A stretch of DNA of 64,000 bases, from contig NZ_FQUJ01000004.1 in assembly GCF_900128925.1 (NCBI RefSeq), forward strand, positions 62,001-126,000. Reading direction: 5' to 3'. The translations under genes and the position numbers were made by a program. Shown here piece after piece: positions 6,365 to 16,187 of this stretch. Position 1 is the first letter of the stretch; every line of letters starts with the position of its first letter. The stretch comes from Modicisalibacter ilicicola DSM 19980 (lineage in GTDB: Bacteria > Pseudomonadota > Gammaproteobacteria > Pseudomonadales > Halomonadaceae). The notes under the pieces were generated by a model that was not told where the DNA came from, made no database searches, and saw only the letters and a list, made by a program, of their open reading frames with translations.

Positions 6365-8113
6365 TCAGCGTTTATAACGGTAATAACTCTCGATGGCATC
6401 GCGGGTAATGATACCTGAAATCTTCTGGATCTTCGGGGCCGTGGTGTGTTCGACATAGAGCGCATCCACCCCGTACTCGTGAAGACGATCGAAGGCTTCA
6501 TTGAGGGTCGCCTGCAGATGGATGGGGGCCAGTTCCAGACGCTGGCCAGGCACCTCGAGCAGGTCGAAGGTCTGCTGGTCGGCCAGTTCCTCGTCGAGCA
6601 GCGCCCGGGCCAGGTCGGCGGCCTTCAGGGCGATCGGCGTCTTTTCCTCGCGGGAGCGAATGATCACCAGCCAGGTGGGCTTGTCCTCGAGCAGGGCTTG
6701 CGCCTGTTCACGACTGATCTTGCGCTGGGTGCGCGCCAGGCTGCGCTCCATCACCGCGGGCACCGCCACCCGGGAGAGCGCCTGCATCAGTGGCTGCTGC
6801 AGCAGATGCAGCCCGTGCTGGGTCTGGGTGATGAAGAACCCCTGACAGCGGCAGACCTGGCGCACGGTGAGTCCGGCCACCACCACGCTGAGCATGCCGG
6901 GCAGGATGATGTTGGGGTTATGGGTCAGTTCGAGCAACGCCATCAGGGCCGCCAGGGGCGCCTGCAGCACGGCGCCCATCATTGCCGCCATGCCCAGCAT
7001 GGCATACACCTCGGGTCCCGACGCCAGGGTCGGCATCAGGACGGTGCCGGCTAGACCGCACAAGGCGCCGATGGCGGCTCCCACCACCAGTACCGGCCCG
7101 ATGATGCTGACGGGAATGCCGCAGGCCACGGTCAGCGCGGTCAGCAGCAGCTTGCCGATGGCCACCGCCAGCAGCACGTCGATCGGTGGCGTCGAGGTCA
7201 GGGTCTGCCCCAGGGTGTCGTAGCCCATGCCCTGCACCTGCGGATACCACCAGGCGACGCCCCCCACGAGCAGGCCTGCCAGCAGAAAGCGCAGCCACCT
7301 GGGAATATGCCGAAGGCGCTCCCCGCCCTGGGCCACGCGCACGAACACGCCCGCCAGCAAGCCGATCAGCAGGGCACTGACGACGATCCAGGGCAGATCC
7401 ATCAGCGACTGGAGGTGCAGGCTGGGGATGTCGAAGGCCGGTTCCGTGCCGTACACCAACTGCGCGACCACCGCGCCCATGCTCGATGCGAGGATCACCG
7501 GAATGAAACCGACGATGGTGTACTCCATCACCACCACCTCCATGGCGAAGATGACCCCGGCGATCGGCGTGTTGAAGGAAGCGGCGATGCCCGCCGCGGT
7601 ACCACAGGCAACCAGCACCCGCATGCTGTTGTGAGGCAGGCGCAGTCGCTGGCCGATGCCGCAGGAGGCCGCCGCCCCCAGATGGATGGCCGGCCCTTCG
7701 CGGCCGGCCGAGAGCCCGCCAAGCACCGAGACCAGGCCGACCCACCACTGGGTCAGCCAGTTGCGCAGTGGAAACTTGCCCTGATGGTAGGCCAGACGTT
7801 CGATGACATGTGCCACACCGATCTTGCGCGCGGCCGGAGGCTGGCGCCATAGCCAGAAGCCGATCAGCGCCACGGCGAGCAGCGGCAGGGTGCTGCGCGC
7901 CAGGGCGGGCAGCGCCTCGAAGTCCTCGTAGTCACCGCCGGGCATGAAGACCAGTCCGCCCAGGCTCAGCAACAGGCGGAACAGCACCATCAGCACACCG
8001 GTGGTCAGCCCCGAGATCACCCCCAGCACGCAGAGCTGGGGAAGCGCATCGACACTCGCCAGGCGGCGTCGGAAGCGTTCGAGACTCAGGTCGGGGAAGG
8101 AGAGCCGAGGCAA
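6365..8113 (-). CDS. ClC-family chloride channel/antiporter with C-terminal CBS pair
   Basis: A ClC membrane domain (about ten helices) followed by ~145 residues that look like a tandem CBS module ending GIITRDAIESYYRYKR. The gating-glutamate motif GREGP is present (residues 155-159 counted from the longest open start at TTG 8167). The other two selectivity-filter motifs are not canonical: the helix-D GSGIP is not seen, and GIPVSIIGPVL stands where GGxFxPxL is expected. The start is uncertain. TTG 8113 has AAGGA 8 bases upstream and is preferred; TTG 8167 and GTG 8152 have no good site. It transports Cl- or another anion; the CBS pair suggests nucleotide control. Confidence 0.85.
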   Translation of the reverse strand: MPRLSFPDLSLERFRRRLASVDALPQLCVLGVISGLTTGVLMVLFRLLLSLGGLVFMPGGDYEDFEALPALARSTLPLLAVALIGFWLWRQPPAARKIGVAHVIERLAYHQGKFPLRNWLTQWWVGLVSVLGGLSAGREGPAIHLGAAASCGIGQRLRLPHNSMRVLVACGTAAGIAASFNTPIAGVIFAMEVVVMEYTIVGFIPVILASSMGAVVAQLVYGTEPAFDIPSLHLQSLMDLPWIVVSALLIGLLAGVFVRVAQGGERLRHIPRWLRFLLAGLLVGGVAWWYPQVQGMGYDTLGQTLTSTPPIDVLLAVAIGKLLLTALTVACGIPVSIIGPVLVVGAAIGALCGLAGTVLMPTLASGPEVYAMLGMAAMMGAVLQAPLAALMALLELTHNPNIILPGMLSVVVAGLTVRQVCRCQGFFITQTQHGLHLLQQPLMQALSRVAVPAVMERSLARTQRKISREQAQALLEDKPTWLVIIRSREEKTPIALKAADLARALLDEELADQQTFDLLEVPGQRLELAPIHLQATLNEAFDRLHEYGVDALYVEHTTAPKIQKISGIITRDAIESYYRYKR

Positions 8114-8323
8114 GTCAGTATCCTTGTGCCGGAAGATCGTCTTTCCCTGCACCGTACCCCGGGGCAAGGAGGAAACACCGTCTGGTGGCGTTCCGTCAGG
8201 CCGAGGCCACGACCCGACACCGGGTGTTGGGAACGCCTATGCTCACTTGTGTATCATATTTGCCGGGTAAGGTCTTAATTTCGGGATCGCTGCCCCGCTA
8301 CAGTCCCCAAGCAGGAGAACATC

Positions 8324-9358
8324 GTGATCAAGATCGGCATCGTTGGTGGCACCGGTTACACCGGCGTGGAATTGCTTCGCCTGTTGGCCCAGCACCCCGA
8401 GGTGGAGGTCGACGTCATCACCTCGCGCTCGGAAGCGGGGATCGCCGTCTGCGACCTCTACCCCAACCTGCGCGGCCACTACGATCGGCTGGTGTTCAGT
8501 GCCCCGGACGCGGGGCGACTGGCGGCCTGCGATGCGGTGTTCTTCGCCACTCCTCATGGTGTCGCTCATGCCCTGGCTGGCGAACTGCTCGAGCAGGGTA
8601 CGCGCCTCATCGACCTGTCGGCGGATTTCCGCCTGTCCGACGCCGAGGAGTGGTCACACTGGTACGGCCAGCCTCACGGGGCCCCGCAGTTGCTCGAGGA
8701 TGCGGTCTATGGGCTTCCCGAGGTCAATCGCGAGGCGATCCGCCAGGCGCGCCTGGTCGCCGTGCCCGGCTGCTACCCCACCGCCGTGCAGCTGGGCCTG
8801 CTACCGCTGCTGGAGAGTCGTCTGATCGATCTCGACCGGGTGATCGCCGATTGCAAGTCCGGTGTCACCGGCGCGGGCCGAGGGGCCAAGGTGCCGTCCC
8901 TGCTGGCCGAGGCCAGCGAATCGATGAAGGCCTACGGCGCCTCGGGCCATCGGCATCTTCCGGAGATTCGCCAGGGGCTGGTGCGCGCCGCCGGCGCGCC
9001 GGTGGCGCTGACCTTCGTGCCTCATCTGACCCCGATGATCCGCGGCATCCACGCCACCCTCTACGGGCGCCTGACCGACGAGCCGGGCGATCTGCAGGCA
9101 CTGTTCGAGAAGCGCTTCGCGGGCGAGCCGGCAGTGGACGTGATGCCTGCCGGCAGCCACCCGGAAACCCGAAGCGTCAAGGGGGCCAACCTCTGCCGCC
9201 TGGCGGTGCACCGCCCGGGGGGCGGCGATACCGTGGTGGTGCTGTCGGTGATCGACAATCTGGTCAAGGGCGCCTCGGGTCAGGCGATACAGAACCTCAA
9301 TCTGATGTTCGGGTTCGACGAGATGGCCGGCATGCAGGCGCCCGCCCTGTTGCCCTGA
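8324..9358 (+). CDS. argC: N-acetyl-gamma-glutamyl-phosphate reductase
   Basis: 344 residues from a GTG with AGGAG 7 bases upstream. NADPH-dependent reduction of N-acetylglutamyl phosphate in arginine biosynthesis. The nucleotide-binding motif [17 protein letters not shown] is at 5-21, and the catalytic cysteine is C150 in [11 protein letters not shown]. The C-terminal half keeps [12 protein letters not shown] and the conserved [14 protein letters not shown]. It is divergent from the ClC gene, with a 155-210 base shared upstream region, and is followed by erpA after 96 bases. Confidence 0.96.
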   Translation: MIKIGIVGGTGYTGVELLRLLAQHPEVEVDVITSRSEAGIAVCDLYPNLRGHYDRLVFSAPDAGRLAACDAVFFATPHGVAHALAGELLEQGTRLIDLSADFRLSDAEEWSHWYGQPHGAPQLLEDAVYGLPEVNREAIRQARLVAVPGCYPTAVQLGLLPLLESRLIDLDRVIADCKSGVTGAGRGAKVPSLLAEASESMKAYGASGHRHLPEIRQGLVRAAGAPVALTFVPHLTPMIRGIHATLYGRLTDEPGDLQALFEKRFAGEPAVDVMPAGSHPETRSVKGANLCRLAVHRPGGGDTVVVLSVIDNLVKGASGQAIQNLNLMFGFDEMAGMQAPALLP

Positions 9359-9454
9359 GGGAGGGGGCCCGCCCCCCGGCCTGAAAAGTTGACCCTTTTG
9401 CTGGGATTTAGGGATAATGGCCGGGTTTGCCATTTCAGTCACGGAGGCTCCCCT

Positions 9455-9808
9455 ATGAGTGGTGTCGCATCCTTTGCTCCCACGCCACTACTGCTCACCG
9501 ACGCCGCGGTACGTCGCCTGCGGGCCCTGGCCGGCGAGGAGGGCAATCCGCAACTCAAGCTGCGCGTCTTCGTCACCGGGGGCGGCTGCTCGGGGTTCCA
9601 GTATGGCTTCGATTTTGCCGAGCAGACCGCTGCCGACGACACCCTGATCGAGATCGACGACGTCGGCATGGTCGTCGACCCGCTCTCCTACCAGTACCTG
9701 GTCGGCTCCACCGTGGATTTCGAGGAAGGCCTGGCCGGCGCACGCTTCGTGATCAAGAATCCCAACGCCACCTCCACCTGCGGCTGCGGTTCGTCGTTCA
9801 TGGTGTGA
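9455..9808 (+). CDS. erpA: Iron-sulfur cluster insertion protein ErpA (A-type carrier)
   Basis: 117 residues from ATG 9455 with GGAGG upstream. A-type Fe-S carrier that hands clusters to apoproteins, for example in isoprenoid synthesis. The three cluster-binding cysteines are C45 ([11 protein letters not shown]), C109 and C111 (STCGCGSSF). Length and motifs fit ErpA better than IscA or NfuA. The argC-erpA neighbourhood recurs in pseudomonads and halomonads. It appears monocistronic or loosely linked to argC; a GC-rich stretch follows argC (9359-9382) but no clear terminator. Confidence 0.93.
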   Translation: MSGVASFAPTPLLLTDAAVRRLRALAGEEGNPQLKLRVFVTGGGCSGFQYGFDFAEQTAADDTLIEIDDVGMVVDPLSYQYLVGSTVDFEEGLAGARFVIKNPNATSTCGCGSSFMV

Positions 9809-9893
9809 TGAGCGGCTCCATCTTGACGGCCTCCCCGTAACTCGCCAAGGTAAAAGGCGCGTTACACGAATAACATTTCCAATGGGGAACGCC

Positions 9894-10661
9894 ATGAAAA
9901 ACCACACACTGAAAGGAATTTCCCTGGGCTCGGCCCTGGTCCTGGGTCTCGGCCTGGGAGGCACGGCCAGTGCCGAAACGCTGCAAGCCGCCACCGATCC
10001 CAGTTTCGTCCCCTTCGAGATGATGGATCAGGAAACCGGCGAGATGGTCGGTTTCGACATGGACATCCTGGACGAGGTCGCCAAGCGCGCCGGCTTCGAG
10101 GTCGATCTGCGCACCATGGACTTCAATGGCATCATTCCCGCCGTGCAGACCGGCAACGTCGACCTGGCCATCGCCGGCATCACGATCACCGAGGAACGCG
10201 AGGAGATCGTCGACTTCTCCGACCCCTACTACGACTCGGGGCTGCGTATCCTGGTTTCTGCCAACAACGACGAGGTCCAGGAGTTCTCCGATCTCGAGGG
10301 CATGCGCATCGGCACCAAGATCGGTTCCACCAGCTACGACTACCTGCAGAAGAACCTCGGTGACAGCGCCGAGATCACCCCCTATCCCGGCAGCTCCGAC
10401 ATGTACATGGCGCTCATGGGCGGCAGCGTCGATGCCGTCTTCTACGATGCCCCCAATGTCGGCTACTTCTCCCAGACCAAGGGCGACGGACGCGTGAAGA
10501 CGGTCGGACCGCTCTACGAGGGCCAGCAGTACGGCATCGCCTTCGCCGACGGCAGCTCCTGGGTCGAACCCGCCAACAAGGCGCTGGCCGAGATGCGCGA
10601 GGACGGCACCTACGACGAGATTCACAAGAAGTGGTTCGGCGAAGCACCCGATAGCCAGTAA
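9894..10661 (+). CDS. glnH: Periplasmic amino-acid-binding protein, GlnH-like
   Basis: 255 residues from ATG 9894 (GGGGA upstream); signal peptide about 1-24 ending TASAET. Family 3 solute-binding protein. The segments [39 protein letters not shown] and [13 protein letters not shown]-like ending ([15 protein letters not shown]) closely follow E. coli GlnH, which binds glutamine. It heads a three-gene transporter operon; substrate specificity is inferred from similarity remembered, so another polar amino acid is possible. Confidence 0.85.
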   Translation: MKNHTLKGISLGSALVLGLGLGGTASAETLQAATDPSFVPFEMMDQETGEMVGFDMDILDEVAKRAGFEVDLRTMDFNGIIPAVQTGNVDLAIAGITITEEREEIVDFSDPYYDSGLRILVSANNDEVQEFSDLEGMRIGTKIGSTSYDYLQKNLGDSAEITPYPGSSDMYMALMGGSVDAVFYDAPNVGYFSQTKGDGRVKTVGPLYEGQQYGIAFADGSSWVEPANKALAEMREDGTYDEIHKKWFGEAPDSQ

Positions 10662-10678
10662 CCACTGCTGATGGAAGG

Positions 10679-10707
10679 GGCCGGGTGGCCAACCCCCGGC
10701 CTCTTTT
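10679..10707 (+). terminator. Hairpin with T-rich tail between glnH and glnP
   Basis: GGCCGGG (10679-10685) pairs with CCCGGCC (10695-10701) and is followed by TCTTTTCTT. Partial termination here would give more binding protein than permease, as is usual for such operons. Confidence 0.6.
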
Positions 10708-10745
10708 CTTGTCTGTACGCTTCTTATCGCTAGGGGGACACCCAC

Positions 10746-11417
10746 GTGGATGTGACCTTCCAATTCGACTGGCAGGCGGCCATCGATTCCATTCCCTATC
10801 TGCTCGAGGGTATTCCCTGGACGCTGCTGATCTCCTTCGGTGGCCTGGCCATCGGCTTCGTCATCGGCATCGTCTTCGGCCTCGCCCGCATCAGCCCCGT
10901 CGCGCTGCTGCGCTGGCCGGCGATCACCTACATCGAGATCTTTCGCGGCACCCCGGTGCTGGTTCAGGTGCTCTTCATCTTCTACGGCCTGCCGCAGCTC
11001 CTCGGCGGTCCGATCGACGCCCTGACCGCAGGCATCGCCGCCATCGCCCTCAATGCCGGGGCCTACATCTCCGAGATCGTGCGCGGCGGCGTGCAGTCGA
11101 TCGAGAAGGGCCAGCGCGAGGCCGGTCTCTCCCTGGGCCTGTCCCGCACCCAGGCGTTTCGCTACATCATCTGGCCCCAGGCCTTGCGGCGCATGATCCC
11201 GGCGCTGGGCAACCAGGGCATCGTCAGCATCAAGGATACCTCGCTGTTCTCGGTGATCGGCGTGGGCGAGCTGGTTCGCCAGGGCCAGGTCTACATCGCC
11301 ACCACCTTCACCGCCCTCGAGGTCTATTTCATGGTCGCCCTGATGTATCTGGCCATCACCTTGAGCCTCTCCCTCGCCCTGCGTCAGCTCGAACGCCGCG
11401 GCCTGGTCGGACAATGA
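10746..11417 (+). CDS. glnP: Amino-acid ABC transporter permease, GlnP/HisM family
   Basis: 223 residues from a GTG at 10746 (AGGGGGA upstream). Polar-amino-acid permease with about five membrane helices. It has the family signature [18 protein letters not shown] (near 62-79) and the EAA loop [26 protein letters not shown] split over about 125-150 that contacts the ATPase. It sits between glnH and glnQ; its stop overlaps an ATG (ATGA), though the better ribosome site for the ATPase is a little further on. Forms a homodimer or pairs with itself, as only one permease gene is present. Confidence 0.9.
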   Translation: MDVTFQFDWQAAIDSIPYLLEGIPWTLLISFGGLAIGFVIGIVFGLARISPVALLRWPAITYIEIFRGTPVLVQVLFIFYGLPQLLGGPIDALTAGIAAIALNAGAYISEIVRGGVQSIEKGQREAGLSLGLSRTQAFRYIIWPQALRRMIPALGNQGIVSIKDTSLFSVIGVGELVRQGQVYIATTFTALEVYFMVALMYLAITLSLSLALRQLERRGLVGQ

Positions 11418-11428
11418 GGAAGCAGACG

Positions 11429-12199
11429 ATGAACGACACGACGCAAGCGACGACGCAGCCCATGGTACGGCTGGAAAAGATCAACAAGTATTTCGGCAAG
11501 CTGCACGTGATGCAGGACATCGATCTCGAAGTCGCCCCGGGCGAGGTGGTGGTGATCGTCGGGGCCAGTGGCTCGGGGAAGTCGACGCTGATCCGTTGCG
11601 TCAACGGCCTGGAGGAGTTCCAGAGCGGGCGCATCGAGGTCGATGGCAACGAGCTGCTGCCCGACGGCAAGAGCGGCAAGTCGCTTCAGGCGGTGCGCAC
11701 CGAGGTCGGCATGGTGTTCCAGCAGTTCAACCTCTTTCCCCATCTGTCGGTCCTCGACAACGTGACCCTGGCGCCCAGGAAGGTGCGCGGCTGGTCCCGG
11801 GACAAGGCCCTGGAGACGGCGCATCGCTTGCTGGAACGGGTCGGCATCGAGGATCAGGCCGACAAGTACCCCAGTCAGCTCTCGGGCGGTCAGCAGCAGC
11901 GTGTGGCTCTGGCGCGGGCCCTGGCCATGGAACCGCGCCTGATGCTGTTCGACGAGCCCACCTCGGCCCTCGACCCCGAGATGATCGGCGAGGTGCTCGA
12001 TGCCATGCGCGAACTGGCCAAGGACGGCATGACCATGATGATCGTCACCCACGAGATGGGCTTCGCCCGGGAAGTCGCCGACCGGGTGATCTTCGTGCAC
12101 GACGGCCAGATCGTCGAGGAAGGCCCTCCCCAGGAGGTGCTGGACAATCCTCGTCAGGAGCGCACTCAAGCCTTCCTGTCCCGGGTGCTCAAGCACTGA
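11429..12199 (+). CDS. glnQ: Amino-acid ABC transporter ATPase, GlnQ/HisP family
   Basis: 256 residues. Walker A GASGSGKS at 45-52, Q-loop glutamine at 98 ([10 protein letters not shown]), signature LSGGQQQR at 151-158, Walker [14 protein letters not shown] at 171-183. Two starts are possible: ATG 11414, which overlaps the glnP stop, and ATG 11429, which has GAGGA 8 bases upstream and is preferred. The reading frame is open well upstream but that part is out-of-frame glnP sequence. Energises uptake through GlnP. Confidence 0.92.
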   Translation: MNDTTQATTQPMVRLEKINKYFGKLHVMQDIDLEVAPGEVVVIVGASGSGKSTLIRCVNGLEEFQSGRIEVDGNELLPDGKSGKSLQAVRTEVGMVFQQFNLFPHLSVLDNVTLAPRKVRGWSRDKALETAHRLLERVGIEDQADKYPSQLSGGQQQRVALARALAMEPRLMLFDEPTSALDPEMIGEVLDAMRELAKDGMTMMIVTHEMGFAREVADRVIFVHDGQIVEEGPPQEVLDNPRQERTQAFLSRVLKH

Positions 12200-12310
12200 C
12201 AGCAAGGGCCTGGCACACCTCCGAGTTCGTTCGTCCAGCGGCCGAACTCGCTTTTCGCCCACCGCTTTTGCCCGTCTCTTTTTCCCCTCGAAACCGCCCA
12301 CAGGACGCCT

Positions 12311-12728
12311 TCGGCCCCTGTGGGCAACTTTTTCCTACACTTGGCGGAATCTGCGCTGCAGGCCCCGCTACCAGCAGGCTGATGCCTTCCCGGCGCGATT
12401 GTTGACGACCCTGCCCACAGCCTCGGTAGACGTCGGTGGATAAGGCGGGGAGGAAACCCGCTGTGCATAACCGCAGATTCCATCCACAGCCTCCGGACCG
12501 CTTGTCCGCAGTTGCCTTACCGCTTCTCCAGCCATCGGTTAACATTGCATGCCATTGTTATTAAACGTATTAAACGGCTTTTCCACAAAAAATGTCCACA
12601 CCAATAGATACAACAACAACAGAACTTCTTTATTTCTATTCTGTTTTTATTTTATAGGGTCGTGGTGACAAGAGCGGTTGGAACAGGTGTGGAAAACCCC
12701 TGACGGTTACCCACAAGGACGTTATACT
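12311..12728. other. Candidate replication origin (oriC) or DnaA-binding region upstream of mnmG
   Basis: The 591-base gap between glnQ and mnmG has no gene. DnaA-box matches: TGTGCATAA 12462-12470 (perfect TTATNCACA on the reverse strand), TTTTCCACA 12579-12587 and its reverse TGTGGAAAA 12688-12696 (both fit TTWTNCACA), TTACCCACA 12707-12715 and GGTGGATAA 12435-12443 (one mismatch), plus weaker ones near 12319, 12480 and 12592. A strongly AT-rich tract (12541-12660) could be the unwinding element. mnmG (gidA) flanks oriC in enterobacteria and vibrios; in pseudomonads oriC is near dnaA/rpmH, so the assignment is not certain. Confidence 0.55.
12700..12728 (+). promoter_or_regulatory. Sigma-70 promoter of mnmG with a DnaA-box-like spacer
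   Basis: CTGACG (12700-12705) and TATACT (12723-12728) are 17 bases apart. The spacer contains TTACCCACA (12707-12715), one mismatch from a DnaA box, so DnaA binding could block transcription. The mnmG start is 62 bases downstream of the -10. Confidence 0.55.
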
Positions 12729-12790
12729 GTGCGGCTCGATTTTCCTCACAGACCAACCAAGCGCTCCCTGGCGCAAGTCGAGGTACAACC

Positions 12791-14686
12791 TTGGATTATC
12801 CCAACCGCTTTGACGTCATCGTCATCGGCGGTGGTCATGCGGGAACGGAAGCCGCACTGGCCGCTGCCCGCATGAATTGTCAGACCCTGCTGCTAACACA
12901 CAACATCGAGACCCTGGGGCAGATGTCCTGCAATCCCGCCATCGGCGGCATCGGCAAGAGTCACCTGGTCAAGGAGATCGACGCCCTGGGGGGCGCCATG
13001 GCCCTGGCCACGGATCGGGCAGGCATCCAGTTTCGCGTGCTGAACGCCCGCAAGGGGCCGGCGGTGCGGGCGACCCGGGCCCAGGCGGATCGCGTGCGCT
13101 ACAAGGCGGCGATTCGTGGCATGCTCGAGAACCAGCCCAACCTGACCCTCTTCCAGCAGGGCGTCGACGACCTGATCGTCGACGGTGACACGGCGCGCGG
13201 TGCGGTGACCCAGACCGGCATCCGCTTCTTCGCCGAGACCGTGGTGCTGTGCACCGGGACCTTCCTCGGCGGGGTCATCCACATCGGGCTCGATCACCAC
13301 AACGGCGGGCGCGCCGGGGACCCGCCCGCCAACGCCCTGGCAAGCCGCCTGCGTGCCCTGCCGTTCAGGGTCGATCGCCTCAAGACCGGCACCCCGCCCC
13401 GCCTGGATGCCAGGAGCCTCGACTTCTCGGGCCTGGAGGAGCAGCCCGGCGATACGCCGACACCGGTGATGTCCTATCGCGGCAACCGGGGGATGCATCC
13501 GGATCAGGTGAACTGCCACATCGCGCACACCAACGCCCGGACACACGAGATCATCCTCGCCAACCTCGATCGCTCGCCCATGTACTCCGGGGTGATCGGC
13601 GGCGTGGGACCGCGCTATTGCCCCTCCATCGAGGACAAGGTGCACCGGTTTGCCGACAAGCAGAGCCATCAGATCTTCATCGAGCCGGAGGGGCTCGACA
13701 CCCACGAGCTCTATCCCAATGGCATTTCCACCTCGCTGCCCTTCGACGTGCAGCTCGAGGTGGTGCGCTCGATTCGCGGCATGGAGAACGCGCACATCAC
13801 CCGCCCCGGCTACGCCATCGAGTACGACTTCTTCGATCCCCGGGATCTCAAGCACTCCCTGGAGACCAAGTTTGTCCACAACCTGTTCTTCGCCGGACAG
13901 ATCAACGGCACCACCGGCTACGAGGAGGCCGGTGCCCAGGGGCTGCTGGCGGGGCTCAACGCCGCGCGGCGGGCAAAGGGCGAAGAGAGCTGGTGCCCGC
14001 GCCGGGACGAGGCCTACCTGGGGGTGCTGGTCGACGACCTGATCACCCTGGGCACCCAGGAGCCCTACCGCATGTTCACCTCCCGGGCGGAGTATCGTCT
14101 GCTGCTGAGGGAGGACAACGCCGACCTGCGTCTCACCGAGACCGGCCGCCGCCTCGGGCTGGTCGATGATGATCGCTGGCGCGATTTCGAGACCAGGCGC
14201 GAGGCGATCGAGCGCGAGAGCGCCCGTCTTCGCGAGACCTGGATCCAGCCCGGCTCCGTCGAGGCCGAACGACTGGCGTCCCGGCTCGACAAGCCGCTCG
14301 CTCGGGAATACACCCTGGCCGAGTTGCTCAAGCGCCCGGAACTCGTCTACGCCGACGTCGCCTCCCTCAAGGGCGAGCCGGTGGAAGACGCGACCGTCGC
14401 CGAACAGGTGCAGATCCAGGTCAAGTACCAGGGGTACATCGATCGCCAGCAGGACGAGATCGACAAGCTCAAGCGTCACGAGGCGACCGTACTGCCCGCC
14501 GACCTGGACTACGACCGGGTCGAGGGGCTCTCCAACGAGATCCGCCAGAAGCTCAGGGAGGCGCGCCCCGAGACCCTGGCCCAGGCGGGTCGCATCTCCG
14601 GCGTGACCCCGGCGGCGGTCTCGATCCTGCTGATCCATCTCAAGAAACGCCGCCTGCTCGATTCCCGTCAGGCCCGGAGCGCATGA
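12791..14686 (+). CDS. mnmG: tRNA uridine-5-carboxymethylaminomethyl synthesis protein MnmG
   Basis: 631 residues, the usual length of MnmG (GidA), the FAD-dependent partner of MnmE that modifies the wobble uridine of certain tRNAs. FAD-binding GGGHAG at 14-19; family motifs [18 protein letters not shown] and [20 protein letters not shown] are present. The start is TTG 12791, with GAGGT 8 bases upstream and the standard [15 protein letters not shown] N-terminus; no ATG fits. Its stop overlaps the rsmG start (ATGA). First gene of the mnmG-rsmG-parAB cluster. Confidence 0.96.
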   Translation: MDYPNRFDVIVIGGGHAGTEAALAAARMNCQTLLLTHNIETLGQMSCNPAIGGIGKSHLVKEIDALGGAMALATDRAGIQFRVLNARKGPAVRATRAQADRVRYKAAIRGMLENQPNLTLFQQGVDDLIVDGDTARGAVTQTGIRFFAETVVLCTGTFLGGVIHIGLDHHNGGRAGDPPANALASRLRALPFRVDRLKTGTPPRLDARSLDFSGLEEQPGDTPTPVMSYRGNRGMHPDQVNCHIAHTNARTHEIILANLDRSPMYSGVIGGVGPRYCPSIEDKVHRFADKQSHQIFIEPEGLDTHELYPNGISTSLPFDVQLEVVRSIRGMENAHITRPGYAIEYDFFDPRDLKHSLETKFVHNLFFAGQINGTTGYEEAGAQGLLAGLNAARRAKGEESWCPRRDEAYLGVLVDDLITLGTQEPYRMFTSRAEYRLLLREDNADLRLTETGRRLGLVDDDRWRDFETRREAIERESARLRETWIQPGSVEAERLASRLDKPLAREYTLAELLKRPELVYADVASLKGEPVEDATVAEQVQIQVKYQGYIDRQQDEIDKLKRHEATVLPADLDYDRVEGLSNEIRQKLREARPETLAQAGRISGVTPAAVSILLIHLKKRRLLDSRQARSA

Positions 14687-15312
14687 CCGCTTCCTGGGAG
14701 CGACATCTCGAGTCCGGCCTCGCCCGACTCGGCATCGCCGCCGACGATCGCACCCGGCAACGGCTCTGCGCGTTGCTTGCGTTGTTGCACAAGTGGAACC
14801 GCGCCTATAACCTCACCGCGGTACGCTCGCTCGACGAGATGGTGACCAAGCACCTGCTGGACAGCGCCGCGGTACTGCCCTTCGTCACCGGGCCCAGGCT
14901 GCTGGACGTGGGGTCGGGGCCCGGCTTGCCGGGGCTGGTGCTGGCCATCTTGAAACCCGAGATCGACGTCACGCTGCTCGACAGCAACGGCAAGAAGGTA
15001 CGCTTCCAGCGTCAGGCCCTGCTCGAGCTGGAGCTGGCCAACGTGACACCGGTCCAGCAACGGGTCGAGCAGCTCGCTGCCCCCGGGTTCGATCAGGTGA
15101 TCTCCCGGGCCTTCGCCAGCCTGGCGGATTTCGTCGCCCTGACGGATCACCTGCTGGCCCCCGGTGGGGAATGGCTGGCCATGAAGGGGCGGATCAGCGA
15201 CGACGAACTGGCCGGTCTGCCGCCGGGAGTCGCGGTGCGGGAAAGGCATGTTCTGAACGTGCCCGGTGACGAGGCGAGCCGTCACCTGTTGAGGCTCGAG
15301 CGCACCGGCTAG
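14683..15312 (+). CDS. rsmG: 16S rRNA (guanine-527-N7)-methyltransferase
   Basis: 209 residues. Rossmann-fold SAM methyltransferase that modifies G527 of 16S rRNA (loss gives low-level streptomycin resistance in other bacteria). SAM motif [17 protein letters not shown] at about 69-85; the substrate-side segment [19 protein letters not shown] precedes it. ATG overlaps the mnmG stop by four bases, so translation is coupled. parA follows after 43 bases. Confidence 0.95.
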   Translation: MTASWERHLESGLARLGIAADDRTRQRLCALLALLHKWNRAYNLTAVRSLDEMVTKHLLDSAAVLPFVTGPRLLDVGSGPGLPGLVLAILKPEIDVTLLDSNGKKVRFQRQALLELELANVTPVQQRVEQLAAPGFDQVISRAFASLADFVALTDHLLAPGGEWLAMKGRISDDELAGLPPGVAVRERHVLNVPGDEASRHLLRLERTG

Positions 15313-15355
15313 GGTGCAGGACGAGCCGGGATCATTGTCGGTAAGGGAGTCATTC

Positions 15356-16123
15356 GTGGCCAAAATCATTGCCTTGACCAATCAGAAAGGTGGCGTCGGC
15401 AAGACCACCACGACGGTCAATCTGGCGGCTTGCCTGGCGTCGCTGGACCGCCGCGTATTGCTCGTCGACCTCGACCCCCAGGGTCACGCCACCATGGGCA
15501 GCGGCATCGACAAGCACGAACTCGACGGCAGCGTGCTCGATGTACTGCTCGGCGAGAAACGGGCCGCCGAAGTGATCCTCGATTGCCCCGACGCGGGGTA
15601 TGCACTGCTGCCGGGCAATGCGGACCTCACCGCCGCCGAGGTCGACCTGCTCGATCGTGACGGCCGCGAGCGCTGCCTGCACGACGCCATCAAGGATGTT
15701 GCCAGCGAATACGATGTGGTGCTGATCGACTGCCCCCCCTCGCTCAACATGCTCACCGTCAACGGCCTGACTGCCGCCGATGGCGTGCTGATCCCCCTGC
15801 AGTGTGAATTCTATGCCCTGGAGGGGCTCTCCGCGCTGCTCGACACCGTCGAGCAGATTCAGGCCAGCGTGAACCCGGCGCTGCAGGTGTTCGGCATCGT
15901 GCGCACCATGTTCGACAACCGCAACAGCCTGACTCGGGACGTCAGCAAGCAGCTGCGCGACTACTTCGGCGACACCCTGCTCAAGACCACCATTCCACGC
16001 AACGTGCGGGTGGCCGAAGCGCCCAGCCACGGCTTGCCGGTGACCAAGTACGCGCGCTTCTCCCGCGGCAGCCAGGCGCACCGGGTGCTGGCCAAGGAAC
16101 TGATTCGCCGTTTATCGCTATGA
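15356..16123 (+). CDS. parA: Chromosome-partitioning ATPase ParA (Soj)
   Basis: 255 residues from GTG 15356, which has AAGGGAG upstream and gives the standard N-terminus (V)AKIIALTNQKGGVGKTT; an in-frame start at 15314 adds a non-conserved tail. Deviant Walker A KGGVGKT at 11-17, and the Walker A' / B region DCPPSLNMLTVNGL about 125-138. Walker-type ATPase that moves ParB-parS complexes apart after replication. Followed by parB after 64 bases. It belongs to the short chromosomal ParA type without an N-terminal HTH. Confidence 0.95.
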   Translation: MAKIIALTNQKGGVGKTTTTVNLAACLASLDRRVLLVDLDPQGHATMGSGIDKHELDGSVLDVLLGEKRAAEVILDCPDAGYALLPGNADLTAAEVDLLDRDGRERCLHDAIKDVASEYDVVLIDCPPSLNMLTVNGLTAADGVLIPLQCEFYALEGLSALLDTVEQIQASVNPALQVFGIVRTMFDNRNSLTRDVSKQLRDYFGDTLLKTTIPRNVRVAEAPSHGLPVTKYARFSRGSQAHRVLAKELIRRLSL

Positions 16124-16187
16124 TGCCGATAACCCAACGCCCCATCGTCGAGGGCAGTCGATCGTGCATAGTTTCTGAGGAACGCCC

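Noticed and set aside
9798-11414. 538-residue minus-strand frame opposite glnH-glnP
   Set aside because: Shadow frame; the plus strand carries binding-protein and permease signatures, and this frame has none.
12893-14638. 581-residue minus-strand frame opposite mnmG
   Set aside because: Antisense shadow of a highly conserved gene; high-GC codon bias keeps such frames open.
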